Positions 32,051 through 43,000 are shown, numbered from the stretch's first letter. The stretch is DNA of 64,000 bases from Paraescarpia echinospica (GCA_020002185.1 CM034544.1:6836510-6900509); one strand, 5' to 3'. Notes: generated from the sequence alone by a model not told the origin. Numbers and translations are program-made.

Positions 32051-32871
32051 CGTTCTGACATATATAACTGGATAGGATTTAGCAGACATAGCCATATATT
32101 GTGTATTAGATCTTGTATTGGTAGGGTTTTCCGTGTATATGAAAACGTATAATCTGACTTATCATTAGTATGACTGAGTGAGTGAACGTGTGGCCGTATG
32201 CTTCCCTGCCGACCGCTCGCCGCAAACGCTACAATAGTGTAAATGCATTATAAATAAACCGTAACGATTATAAATATTGAACTAATAGTAACAAATTTAA
32301 CAAAAACAATATGTACACAATTTAGTAGTAACAATAATGTAATAGTAATTTAACTAATCTATTACTTTTATGTTAAAAATATTACTATTATTGGACATTT
32401 CAACATTTAATTTGAATTGAATTGTAATTATATGTAGTCTTGGTATTTAATTATTTACAAGGAAAATAATATTCCAGTAGGTTCACGAGGTTTTTTGATT
32501 GCCCCTTCTGTGAGCTTATGTTATGTTCAGAAAACGAGCGCCCCTCAATACCGTACAAATTAATGCCCATAACATGTTTATATGTAGATAGCATTTGACC
32601 GTTGGCACTGGTTGCATTTGGCAGGTGGTCGTTCATTGCATTGCAACGTTTGCAAGTACATTAACATTATTATTGTTAGAAACAGTCAGTGCTGACTATT
32701 AATACATGTATCATATTTTCAGAATTCGAAGTGACTCAACACCACATGCAAATGTATATGTCAAAGCTCTTCGTCTTCAGGTAAACGAGTGTTGTCAAAT
32801 GTGGTACACATTACTCTGTCACCAAACATTTTATCAAAATTATAAATACAAGCAATAAACAAGTATGTTAT
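32051..32871. other. AT-rich stretch, nothing recognised
   Basis: No repeat or ORF of note. Confidence 0.55.
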
Positions 32872-33180
32872 AGACGGATCCAGGTGGGTCTGGGGGCACG
32901 TGCCCCCGGGCCTTAGGAATTTTGCGGGTCTGCAGACCTTTTATAATGGGCCCTCGCGACTGTGTCTCCCCAGACCGTTTGAAATGTGTCCCAGTTTAGG
33001 TGATAATAATTAACTGAAGTTATGGCGTCTTCCGATATCACCACTCCAGCCGAGACAGCGAAGCGGCTGAAGTTATGTCAGCGCGGTAGGGAAACAAATT
33101 AAACTACACCATTTGGTTCGGCCGCCAGTGGAGGTTTTTGTTCTCCCCCAGACTAGATTTCTGGATCCACCCCTGTATGT
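32872..33180. mobile_element. Putative short non-autonomous DNA transposon
   Basis: Left end GGATCCAGGTGGGTCTGGGG and right end CCCCCAGACTAGA...CTGGATCCACCCC form imperfect terminal inverted repeats about 300 bp apart. The left end contains the perfect palindrome GGGGGCACGTGCCCCC (32892-32907). No target duplication is clear. The ends resemble those of hAT-like MITEs. Confidence 0.5.
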
Positions 33181-33437
33181 GATAGTTTTGTTTGTCTGCA
33201 TGAAGATTTTGCACGAATGGTTATCCTCGTTAAATTGCATTTGTTGTTAGAAATGCATGTGAATTAAAGTAAAGACAATGTAAAGTAAAAACATTTCATT
33301 GAAACTATTTGATGAGATTGACTATAAAATAATGCAAAGCACAATACAATTACACGTACAATCACTGCACTTGATAAAAATATGTATACAGTAATAATTT
33401 ATATTTTTTAACGACACATTCAAATATCATTGCCAAA

Positions 33438-33502
33438 CATCTCCCAGTGTGTGCTGACATCTCACAGTGTATGCTGACATCTCACAGTGCATGCTGACAT
33501 CT
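33438..33502. repeat. 20-bp tandem repeat, three copies
   Basis: ACATCTCACAGTGTATGCTG-like units in a row. Confidence 0.85.
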
Positions 33503-33897
33503 AAACCAACATGCACATAAATAGAAACACAAATTAGGAAGACGTTGACAAAATGGCAGGTACATATAAAAACAAACATTTACTTTAATGAAGGTTCTTT
33601 GTTACAAAAAAAAACAAAACACTAGTACATGTGATGTCAAATGCTAGTTGCAGCTTAGCCTTGTATGTTTGCAACTCACAACATTAGTGACTAAACAATG
33701 ATGTGTAGTTAACAACAATTTTTAATATCACATGCCCATAAAATGTAAACCAATGAGAAAAAATTATTTACGAAGATGTTTAGTTGAACAAATGTAATAC
33801 GTACTTATCAAATAAACATAACTATACTACGAATCATAATTTTTATTTTAAACAAAGAATAATAATTTATGATTATTTGTTAAAAGAAAATCAATAT

Positions 33898-35459
33898 TGT
33901 CACAAAATCGAGTGTAAGTATTAATAAATTAATCAATTGGCGGTACCCGATTTGACATAGCAAGTTATAGGTTCAGGTGCACTAGGATTCGGAGTGAACG
34001 AGAGACATAACGTGACAGCAGATATGTATGTACGAGAAGCCAACTGGCGTTCCCATTTAATACATCAACACAAACATATGTGGTTCAGTGATAGTAGCCA
34101 ACCGTTACCCTGCTATGACATTATATGTATAACACCATACATTATACTCAAACAAATATGCATCCAAATACGAATTTACATAGGAGACAATTTAAACAGC
34201 TGGTCACTTACATGAAGACGGGTATACACCGTTGTAAAGTCTATGAACTGTAACCAATGCCGTCTCGTGATGTGCGAATGTCAACGTTCGCCTCGGTCGC
34301 GTTCGGCGAGGTGTCAGGACGAAAGTCGCTCGGCGTTCGGCGAACGAATTATCGTAGACGTAGACGTAGACGAAAGCAAGCGACTCAGATTTGCCTTGTC
34401 GATCCCGCGCGAAACACCAGGCAGCAACACGGAAACGATGTTACAACGTCGGCGATGTCGAGAAGATCTGTCAAGGAGTCTGTGTTACGACAGCTAGCAG
34501 ACGAAACGGTGGTGGCCTCGCATTCGAAGATCACGTCAAAACGGAACTGCAGACGGTTATCGCTCAGTCTTCTTCAACGCGTGAGAAGTGCAGCGCCTCA
34601 CAACTAATCAGTACTGTAGAAGTATTTACCACAGGCGTTTGGCGGACACACAATTCAGCCCAATTCCTGGAGACGAGAGTGCAACACTTTCTTCTGCTCA
34701 AAAGTTCGTGTGGCCTCGAATGGCCGTCCTGCCCTTATATAGCTTGATGGCCGGAAGTTAGTCTGACCAATTACGACACTTAATACATATTAACGTCGCT
34801 TCAAAAACCGGCTCCCGAAATCTTTCACACATCGAAGCAAATCCATTCAACTCGCTAAGTTTAAAATAGATTTTGCGAGCTAAACGTTTGGCTATATAAG
34901 TGCTTATTCAATCTTTAACTTACGTGAATTACAGGGAATCCAGTGATATTAATTATTTACATAATTAATACTCGATACAGGGAATTAATATCACTGGATT
35001 CCCTGTATCGAGCCGGATACCACAATATTCATCGTACATTCCAACTCTCATGAATTAATCCATAATTTTAATAAAACACACACTCTATTCATAAGCTAAT
35101 GGTGACCCTAGTGTTTTTCACACCTACATTTCTGTAATCAACTTTTATAAGTTCATAATATAATCTTCTTATAACCACAACACAAGTAGTTTGACAGGTC
35201 ACCATATTACCAGTCATGTTAAATAATTTCTACAGGTACCAAATTTGATATACCTAACCGTAGAATTAGTGGTGTACGCTACAAATGAAATGAATTAAAT
35301 CTGACTCGTCGGCAGTTAAAACGTTACCCGCCTTAATCGCCAGATGGCACGAGCGTATACCTCAGCGACAATACATACCAGAGATGGCAGCACAATACTT
35401 TGTAAACAAAACCACTGTTCTAAAGCCTGATTAAATTCTATACAAACCACTTTGTGAAA
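33898..35459 (-). repeat. 3' LTR of the gag-only Gypsy-type element
   Basis: 1562 bp, from TGTCACAAAATCG at 33898 to ...CACTTTGTGAAA at 35459 (a one-base change from TGTGACA). 35459-34790 is inverted-similar to 28679-29295. A CpG-rich patch at 34250-34600 has overlapping open frames without recognisable protein. A 24-bp perfect hairpin lies at 34931-35006. Confidence 0.88.
34931..35006. repeat. 24-bp perfect hairpin inside the LTR
   Basis: Arm 34931-34954 (ACAGGGAATCCAGTGATATT...) is exactly complementary to 34983-35006, with a 28-nt loop. The related LTR copy at 28679 has only one arm, so the inverted duplication arose in this copy. Confidence 0.92.
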
Positions 35460-35473
35460 TTACCCCGGCCTTT
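35460..35473 (-). other. Polypurine tract
   Basis: The minus strand reads AAAGGCCGGGGTAA immediately upstream of the 3' LTR start. The same tract precedes the LTR at 28679. Confidence 0.7.
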
Positions 35474-35924
35474 AATAATTTAATCTGCGCCAATTTGCGT
35501 CAAATATCTTCCTAATGTTGATCTGTTTAGTCACACTTAATTAGCGTATTATACGTCCCACCTATTTTTTCGAGCGTGAACACTTCTCAAATTAGAGATC
35601 CTCAAATACAAAAATTACACTTAGTGAGACAAGGCAGTGTCAACTGACTAATAGGCCTTCCTTACATAAGTAATACCAATCAAACAGGAATTATGCTCCG
35701 GAGGGGAGGGTCGTATACACGAGTACCTACCCTGCTTACAGATTAACCAATCTATGCCGTACCCTACTTTCACAAACGAAACATTGTTAACGAAGTAACG
35801 TTTCTAGTTAATCATTCAACTCTGTTTATCCGCTACAATACCCGCCTAGGTTCCCTTGACATACTGCCGGCTATCGAATTAACCTGGGATTTGATAATTG
35901 GGCCGTACGGAGGAAAGCTAACGG

Positions 35925-36540
35925 TTAATGATCCGTTTGAAGTATAACCGACTGGCCGTACAACCTTGTGAAATTCTCGAGAGCCTCCTGCTTCAGTGTT
36001 TCTACCTGGTGTACCAACTCTGAGACTTGCTCCTCTATACTCAGTTTATGTGAGTTCAGTGTTGCAGCCTTGCACCTGGTTTGTGCGACACGGCGGTCGA
36101 GATCTTCCTTGTCCAGTGTCAATGACAGGACAGCCTCGCCGACTTTCTTGCGTTTCTTGTAGTTGGGTGTCACCAGCTGAATACGACTCTCTTCTAGTTC
36201 CCGAAACTGCTGTTTCAGCAGTTTGTGCTCACTTTCGCTTTCTCTTCCTTCAGTTTGTCATAGACGGTTTGAGGAACACTTTCCTCTTTCTCTGCCTTCA
36301 GTCGGCCATTCTCCTTTGAGAGCTTGGATACTTGAGACTGCAGTACAGCGTTGTCTCGCTGCACTGTCTTCAGTCTCTCTGTCACATCTTCCACGGACTT
36401 CAACAGTCTCTCTTTCTCCGTTGTAACATTCGTTTTCTCCTGCAGGAGGCGCTGGTGGTCTTCCTGCAGCTTGCCAAGTCTTTCAGCTGTACTAGTGACT
36501 TTTCTCACGCTGTTCTTTCCGACGTTGAAATTGTCTGTGT
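35925..36540 (-). CDS. Coiled-coil protein region in the position of pol
   Basis: Minus-strand frames 36508-36215 and 36173-35925 encode a long heptad-rich, Glu/Lys/Leu-rich protein: ERLGKLQEDHQRLLQEK, SVEDVTERLKTVQRDNAVL, SQVSKLSKENGRLKAEKEE, and, after a frame change with stops near 36210, VTPNYKKRKKVGEAVLSL and SIEEQVSELVHQVETLKQ. No enzyme motif is present. It lies between the protease and the polypurine tract, where RT-integrase should be. It could be a captured host segment or the C-terminal tail of an ancestral polyprotein left after deletion of pol. Confidence 0.6.
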
Positions 36541-37095
36541 AACAGACCCCTCTTCATGGAGTGGTATCTCGATCTTGAGTTTTCATCTCGAGTACTCTTA
36601 GCTTTGGCAAAACATGCCTTCAAAGTGGGATCCTTCTTTTCTCCTTGGGTACTGGCGTGTACACCTATCACATTGCCAATGATCACATCACAAATGGGAT
36701 TGTCAACACAGAGTACCTCCGTTTCACCGATAAACACTGGTGACTCTATGTAGCACCGGGCTACGGGGACTGATAATATTATGGTTGAATGATCTAGCCT
36801 GACAAGGATCTTCTTATGTTTAGTTAATTGACCTGGACCAACTAGATCTCTCTTAACTACAATCCCACTACATCCTATGTCTCTTAGAACTTCAACTGGT
36901 TTCTCATTCAGTCTGCCACGCATCACTGGTAAGTCACGGTAGGTGTGATTACCCACACATCCTACAACTGAAAATTTACACCCACACTTCATAGTTGCTT
37001 CATTGCTACAAAGGTGGTCAACCTTGTCGACTGCTATACAACAACTGCCGGCCTCATGTCGGGGACTCGGCTTTCCTGGGTAGAACTGGCGGGGT
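36492..37095 (-). pseudogene. Aspartic protease region of the Gypsy-type element
   Basis: In frame after a frameshift from gag, the protein continues KPRQFYPGK and CCIAVDKVDHLC to the protease: VEVLRDIGCSGIVVKRDLVG, where the catalytic D-T/S-G reads D-I-G, then LVRLDHSTIILSVPVARC and PICDVIIGNVIG. The D-I-G change and the upstream frameshift suggest loss of function. It would mature gag if active. The frame runs on into RSRYHSMKRGLLHRQFQRR before stop 36492. Confidence 0.75.
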
Positions 37096-38181
37096 TTACC
37101 CGTGGGACAATTTACAGCCTGGTTGTGAACATAAGAAACATCTCATAGGCTCACGAGGGGGTGTGGCGCTAAGTCTCTTATATTCGGAGTACTTATCGGG
37201 GCGAAACAATGACTTTCCCTCTTCCTTTCGACCACCCCTAGGATGGGAGTTGTCGCGTGTGTCATTCCTTTTAGGGATTTCCTTAAGTCCTGCGGCCATA
37301 CGTGACGCAGCATATACGTCCGCTAGTTCCTTCACTGCCTCCATGCTCGAGGGTGAACGCTCCCTAATGAATACGGCTAACTCACGAGGACACGAATGCA
37401 CAAATTGCTCTCGCAAAAATAAGTCCCTCAATTCTCCATAGGATTCGTGGATTCCTGCTAATCTGATCCACTGGCTCAGGTTATGGTCCAATTTACCAAG
37501 ATACTGGGCTGCAGTCTCATCTACCCCCTGTTTACTCCAAAAACATTTTTGCCGGTAATCTTCGGCGGTTAGCTGAAATTTAGCTAAAAGGGCTTGCTTG
37601 AGTTTAGCATAATCTTGCATGTCATCTCTAGGAAGACGAGAATACACATCTAACGCGCGACCCGTTAGAAGACTGCTCAGTCCTAATGCGTGGTCATCTC
37701 TCTTCCACCCTGCGTTCTCAGCATAGTGCTCAAAACGAGTCAAATAAGCATCGATATTATCGTCTGCTTCCCTAAACTCGGGAAGTTTGGGCATCTTCAT
37801 TCCTAATCGGGAATTATCTAGGCTTCGATTAGACGCATCCAACCCCTCTGCCTTAACTTTCTCGGCTTCTAGGTGTAATGTTGCCATCTCTTTCTCATGC
37901 AACATTTCTTCTAGCCTCATCTTACTATCCATCTCCTCCTTGGCGCGCTGTCGCTCAAGCGCTCTATCCTCACGCTCTATAGCGACTTTCTCCTTAGCCT
38001 GCTGTTGCTCAAGCTCTTCTTTAGCACACTGGCGCTCACGCTCAAGTGCTCTCTCCTCGCGCTCAATAGCGGCTTTCTCCTTAGCCTGCTGTTGCTCCTG
38101 TTCATGGCGAACAAACTCTAAGAGCTCAGCTCCTTCCAATTTCAACTTCTCGCCTATCTCCATAAACTGTTGAAATTCCAT
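37096..38181 (-). CDS. Gag-like protein with SCAN-like capsid region
   Basis: 361 residues from ATG 38181. Residues 1-115 are highly charged and helical with a duplicated QQQAKEK...IEREERALERER block. Residues about 125-290 form a capsid/SCAN-like domain: FREADDNIDAYLTRFEHYA, LTGRALDVYSRL, YRQKCFWSKQGVDETAAQY and REQFVHSCPRELAVFIRE. The C-terminus has a zinc-knuckle start CFLCSQPG, then Cys replaces the expected His and a frameshift leads to a stop. The role is assembly of element RNA particles. The frame is otherwise intact, suggesting a fairly young copy. Confidence 0.88.
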   Translation of the reverse strand: MEFQQFMEIGEKLKLEGAELLEFVRHEQEQQQAKEKAAIEREERALERERQCAKEELEQQQAKEKVAIEREDRALERQRAKEEMDSKMRLEEMLHEKEMATLHLEAEKVKAEGLDASNRSLDNSRLGMKMPKLPEFREADDNIDAYLTRFEHYAENAGWKRDDHALGLSSLLTGRALDVYSRLPRDDMQDYAKLKQALLAKFQLTAEDYRQKCFWSKQGVDETAAQYLGKLDHNLSQWIRLAGIHESYGELRDLFLREQFVHSCPRELAVFIRERSPSSMEAVKELADVYAASRMAAGLKEIPKRNDTRDNSHPRGGRKEEGKSLFRPDKYSEYKRLSATPPREPMRCFLCSQPGCKLSHG

Positions 38182-38928
38182 AGTGTATTCCTATTACTAG
38201 CTATCTAGGTAATATCTATGGAAACACTCTAGAGGGACCTATCTATCCACCTCTAATAGTCGAGTCAAACTCTGACAACAAATAACTACGGTCACTCTGG
38301 ATCTCCTAGATATCCGAGTAATTCACTATGCGGGCTGCACGAAAATACTCACTGCATAAGGCCGACGGGGGACCTTCTCTAACCACACATGAACTGGGTC
38401 AACACGGGACCGAATACTAGGATCTAACAAGACTTACTAGTGATGCATCTATCCTACTATGCTGGCTGCAAGGAAATATCCACTGCATAAGGCCGACGGG
38501 GGACCTTCTCTAACCAACGTACCTCGGCTAGGGACCATACAGTAGTCAACTACTGGACTAACTCTGGGACCGCTAGCGCATACATAAGCTGTATGCTTTA
38601 CAAACGATAACTAATAGCTGCAATAACGATCGTCAGCGTATTCAGTCTATCTTACTGTCAATCGTTGTTACTCGTGAACCCCTTACTTAATTTAACCCAT
38701 TAAGTAATTGTTCGTACCCTAGGTAAATAACTTCTCGATAAGGTAACTGATAGTTTATGGCATTTAGTTCCCTTCCTTAAAAGACGAAGTTCGAGGAGGA
38801 CCTAGTTTCTTAGTTTGGCACTGCCTTGTCTCTAAACTAATATCTCAAACATGTTATACGGTAATAGGGAAAGGTAATGCTCTTATTCAGCGAATCCTGT
38901 GCACCAAAAGTTACCGCCCATCTCAAAA

Positions 38929-38946
38929 TCTCGGCGCGAGCCCCCA
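38929..38946 (-). other. Primer-binding site
   Basis: Two bases inside the 5' LTR the minus strand reads TGGGGGCTCGCGCCGAGA. Its first ten bases match the start of the tRNA-Pro-type primer site used by several retroelements. The remaining bases are less similar. Confidence 0.6.
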
Positions 38947-38948
38947 GC

Positions 38949-39169
38949 TGTCACAAAATCGAGTGTAAATATTAATAAATTAATCAATTGGCGGTACCCG
39001 ATTTGACATAGCAAGTTATAGGTTCAGGTGCACTAGGATTCTGAGTGAACGAGAGGGCACGAGCGTATACCTCAGCGACAATACATGCCAGAGATGGCAG
39101 CAGAATACTTTGTAAACAAAACCACTGTTCTAAAGCCTGATTAAATTCTATACAAACCACTTTGTGACA
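38949..39169 (-). repeat. 5' LTR of the gag-only element, internally deleted
   Basis: 221 bp. The first ~110 bp match 33898-34006 and the last ~110 bp match 35346-35459, and about 1.34 kb between is missing. Since the 28679 fragment retains middle sequence, this is a deletion here and not an insertion in the 3' LTR. Confidence 0.85.
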
Positions 39170-39299
39170 AATATGACATATAATTAGAACATTTTGTAGT
39201 TTATCCAAAGCTTGGTATGATAACAAATCGCAAATAATAGTGTCTAGACTAGACAGGATCATCGCCATGTGACTGACAATTACATGTACAATCACTACA

Positions 39300-39530
39300 T
39301 GCTACGTTGCTCAGGTTTACTCAACTATACGAAGAGTACCGATTCCAGACAGCGGTGGATATTTTTGTACGAATAGTCTTCGCATATTAATTTCAGTGTG
39401 ACTGTATGCTTCCAACATAAGTCGAGATGGTGTTCGATTTAACAGGTGTGCCAGGGAGTAAAGTGTAAAGCGCTTTGAGCAATCCTGAGGACTTGATACT
39501 TCATCATATCAGAATTAACTTTGTTGAAGT
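39300..39530 (+). mobile_element. SINE 3' part (copy 2)
   Basis: Starts TACGTTGCTCAGGTTTACTC and continues collinear with 42384-42605: CGAATAGTCTTCGCATATTA, CGAGATGGTGTTCGATT, GGAGTAAAGTGTAAAGCGCT and TTGAGCAATCCTGAGGAC. The tRNA-like head is missing. It lies 130 bp from the LTR element end. Confidence 0.8.
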
Positions 39531-41574
39531 GTTGTTTATAACATAATCAGTACAATGTGTACAGGTGTATAATCATCATGCGAAGTGAAAGTATAATGTA
39601 AGTTATTTGTGAAAATATAAACCAGTGATAAAAAAGAATAATTAAGAAAAATGAAACGTGGTTTGAAAAGTATATAACAGTCCTCATGATACATAGAGAA
39701 TTTAGACAAGTAAAAAACTGTCAGTGGATCAACATATTGTTGTTGAAAAATGTGAAGAAGGCTTTCAATACCATTACTTCATCATAAATTTGTGTTGTAC
39801 ATAACAAGTACCTGGAGTTTGTTGCAAGAACTCAGCTCGCTGCCACTGACTACCAGCAACACAAATTCAATGAATCCCTACCACTGTAAGCTCCGGTTCC
39901 CCCCAATATGAATTTCATTCCCGTGCCACTGCATATACATCCTCAAATCAGTTGCATTGAAATTTCAAAAAAATATTGTTGACATAGTTATGAGCATTGA
40001 AAATAGACCACATCTCAAATGCCCAACATTTGAGTTTGAAACACCCAAAACCCATCCCAAATGTGTCTAGCCTACTCGCATTAATAAATTATAACTGGTC
40101 ACTGGCCTAGTTGTTAGGGCAACCTTTTTGCAGAAATTGCACGTACTCACCCGTGTAACTGACGTAATTAGCAACAGGCAGCTGGTTTACGCGTCCGGGA
40201 ATTTATTTATAACGTTAATAACATAAAACGATTACATTTTCTTCTTCTTCAGGTTATTCTGGAAACTCCGGCAGTGGAGGAATAACTCCAAATTTGTCTA
40301 CATACACCCAGTAACACAATTGTACATGGAATAATTACTTGTACAATGATATAAAAAACATTAAATTCCGTGACTGGAAATGAAATAATGAGCCTAAGTT
40401 CTCCACCCCAGGACGAATTTCGAAAATGTCTAAATCTACGAAACATCTCAATGGGCCCGTTGATCACATACAACATTTCAGCCCGATATAGGCAAAACTA
40501 ACGGAGATGTGGGTGCACATACCAAGAGAGAACCAACTGTTTTATAATATATGTATCTTTTAAACTCGCCCCACATCAAAAACAATTCGCTCCGTTTTGT
40601 CGGAATTCTGCCTAGCATCAAACGTATTTTTGTTTCAACTGCTACTAAGATTAATCGATCGAATGTATACATGAGTTACGATAGAGTAGACCTACAGAAT
40701 ATCCCGTGTTACTTCGTGAAACCATATATACGTTCATACTTGTAATATCACTGTAACCGAGTAACCGAATAAACATCACAATAAAATACGTAGGCTACGT
40801 CATCACGAGTTTTACATCTGAAGCAAATCCGCGTTAAAACGGTGTCGTGCCAAATCCCTCGCATTACCAACTTACCCCTCATATACCACACTGCGCATGC
40901 GTCACGTTAGTCTAAATACCATATATTACTCTCACCCATTATCATCTTATCTCAGAGACGCAGCTAAAGTTGTGATTAATGAGACAACAGGTAATTTATT
41001 GAAACGATTAAATATAAAAAAGAACCACGTGATTTTGTGAGTGTTGAATAATGATGCAATAATGTAATTTCGGACTGAGAGTAATTTGGCAATGCGAGTA
41101 ATGGCACAAACAACGGGATTTCAAAGCGAACCTAATGCCACAACAGTGGTGCCATCTCTGGAGATTCACTACTTCCACGTTTCTCCGACAGGGAGAAAAG
41201 CATATAGGCCTATAGGCCTGTCGCTACCAGTTAGCCGACAATTGCTGGCTAAGCTAAGAATATGTTGGTAGTTTTCGGCGAATGTGTTACTTGATTGAAT
41301 TAATTTATTAATTTACTGTCATTTGATTGAATTAGTTAATGTTGCAGCATACATATCAATTCAGTTTAATGTCATTCTCATTGTCCACTGGTTGACCAGT
41401 GGCGCCGACTCGCGTAACCTGGCAGAGATATTATATATATGGAACGGACACAGTGTAATTATATTAACTAAATTACGGCTCCAGAAACAGGGGCGTACCC
41501 TGGAGAATGGCTGACCATTACAATCGCCAATTGGTTGATCACAGGTCAATAGCTTGTCCAACATATATGTATAT
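39531..41574. other. Unannotated stretch
   Basis: No repeat family is recognised. Two weak gene-like signals are noted: a strong acceptor-like sequence with a short open tail at 40226-40312, and a GCGCATGCGTCAC motif near 40893 that resembles an NRF-1-type promoter element followed by a CAACAG|GTAATT donor-like site at 40990. Confidence 0.4.
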
Positions 41575-41722
41575 GTGTGTTGTGTGTGTGTGTGTGTGTG
41601 AGTGTGTGTGTGTATGTGTGTATGTGTGTATGTGTGTGTGTGTGTGTGTGTGCTGTGTGCTGTGTGCTGTGTGTGTGTGCGTGTGCGTGCGTGTGCGTGT
41701 GTGTGCGTGTGTGTGTATGTAT
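41575..41722. repeat. (TG)n compound microsatellite
   Basis: About 140 bp of TG with TATG, CTG and CGTG interruptions. Apparent ORFs on both strands are by-products. Confidence 0.97.
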
Positions 41723-42282
41723 ACACACATATATATAATTGTATGGTTACCATTTTATTTATTGTGAGAATTGTTTCAGTATCACTCAAGTTTGTAATTA
41801 TTGTTTCGTTTGGATTGTACACGTATGTAAATGCACTATCTCAGATGATAGGGAATAATGTAGTGTTTGTTCTGATACAGGCATTTCCGTTTCAATGTTA
41901 ATTGTGACGAAAACCACGTAGTTGGACAAGCGACACCACCGTGGCGTCATCCAACGGATCATTTACTTATTTACTACGTGGAAATAGAGTCCTACGTGAA
42001 ATGTACTAGGTACGACATCAATCGGTTAAGAGTACAAAACTACAGTTTCATGGCATCAGTAGGGAAGATCCTGTAATTGTGTTTTGTCCAGATTCCGGTA
42101 TTTCCGCCATGATGCCAGTGTGTTTCTTAATAAACTAGGTAAGCATTCTGGAAGACCCTAATACAATTAACTAGATTATACAGAGAAAATCACTCACAAT
42201 TACCCATAGAATTCTTTGTAGCATCCAGTGTCCCCAGAAAATTATGCTTTTGTCCCAAGTTACGCTAATATACGGTATAATG
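41723..42282. other. Unannotated stretch
   Basis: Contains CCACGTAG...CTACGTGG-like inverted words (about 41917 and 41973) but no recognisable element or gene. Confidence 0.5.
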
Positions 42283-42610
42283 AGCGCAGTGGTGGGGTGG
42301 TTAGAGCTTCAGACTGTCAACTGAAAGAAGCCGGGTTCGAATCCTGGGCTGCGGTGTCAAACCGTTGGCAAGTTCGTTCACTCTACGTTGCTCCAGTTCA
42401 CTCGAATGTATGAGTGAGTACCTGACTATACACACTTGTGCATATATGTGTACGAATAATCTTCGCGCATTAATTGCAGTGTGGCTGAATGCATCCCAGA
42501 GAAATCGAGATGGTGTTCGATTGAACGGGTCTGCCAAGGAGTAAAGTGTAAAGCGCTTTGACCAGTCCTGAGGACAGGATACTGCGCTATATAAGAACTT
42601 AACTTCACTT
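42283..42610 (+). mobile_element. tRNA-derived SINE, most complete copy
   Basis: The head GCGCAGTGGTGGGGTGGTTAG (A box) and GGTTCGAATCC (B box, 42334-42344) form a tRNA-like module with a short CGCAG/CTGCG closing stem. A body GGCAAGTTCGTTCACTC...TGCTCCAGTTCACTCG follows, then GAGATGGTGTTCGATTGAAC, and a tail GTAAAGCGCTTTGACCAGTC...GCGCTATATAAGAAC. The tail is of the L2/CR1-recognised kind. It has no coding capacity and would be transcribed by RNA polymerase III. Confidence 0.85.
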
Positions 42611-42654
42611 TACATTAAACTGATATGCACCCATAGCACACTGATTAGCCATAT

Positions 42655-43000
42655 GCGATAAAGTAATAAGTTTTAATTCACAAACTCAGTTATTTCACCA
42701 GATATTAATAAAGTAAATTTATTTCCTCATCCACGTAATATACATCATAAGTGAAGACAAAAGCAGCACACGTGAGTTGGATACCAGAAATGTGCCAAGC
42801 CAGAGAATGTCGCATATATGTTTAGTCCAACTCCAACATTTGACATCGTGGTGTTGTTGATATATAGTATTATCTAGTAGTATCTCGTATTCATTAGAAG
42901 ATTTGTATAAAGGTTTACCTTCTCAACACATTATTGCATTCGTGTAAACCACGCCACACACAAACTGATGCTAATTCAAGTGTGTACGCTACACATTCTG
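42655..43000 (-). mobile_element. Penelope-like element 3' end (copy 2), cut by the gap
   Basis: Collinear with 29600-29945: TCACCAGATATTAATAAAGT, GAGTTGGATACC, GTCGCATATATGTTTAGTCC, GGTTTACCTTCTCAACACAT and CCACGCCACACACAAACTGA. The endonuclease start would lie in the gap. Confidence 0.75.

Larger units (their letters stand above)
33898..39169 (-). mobile_element. Gypsy-type LTR element with gag, protease and coiled-coil ORF, no RT or integrase
   Basis: Both LTRs begin TGTCACAAAATCGAG on the plus strand. A 5-bp duplication AATAT flanks the element (33893-33897 and 39170-39174). On the minus strand the order is 5' LTR (39169-38949), primer-binding site, gag (38181-37096), protease (36992-36492), coiled-coil region (36540-35925), polypurine tract (about 35460-35473) and 3' LTR (35459-33898). 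RT, RNase H and integrase are absent and there is no room for them, so movement would need pol from another element. The two LTRs differ greatly in length (1562 and 221 bp) because the 5' one has lost its middle. Confidence 0.9.

Noticed and set aside
34243..34747. Arg-rich overlapping ORFs as a host or element gene
   Set aside because: Three frames are open at once in a CpG-rich LTR segment, no domain is seen, and they lie within the LTR.
37787..38173. Ser-rich plus-strand ORF of 128 codons
   Set aside because: Antisense shadow of the charged gag N-terminus.
40226..40312. Terminal exon with excellent acceptor and tail YSGNSGSGGITPNLSTYTQ
   Set aside because: Only 20 codons with no supporting upstream exon; the acceptor-like pyrimidine run may be chance.
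41507..41901. Cys/Val-rich and His/Thr-rich ORFs
   Set aside because: By-products of the (TG)n tract in both directions.
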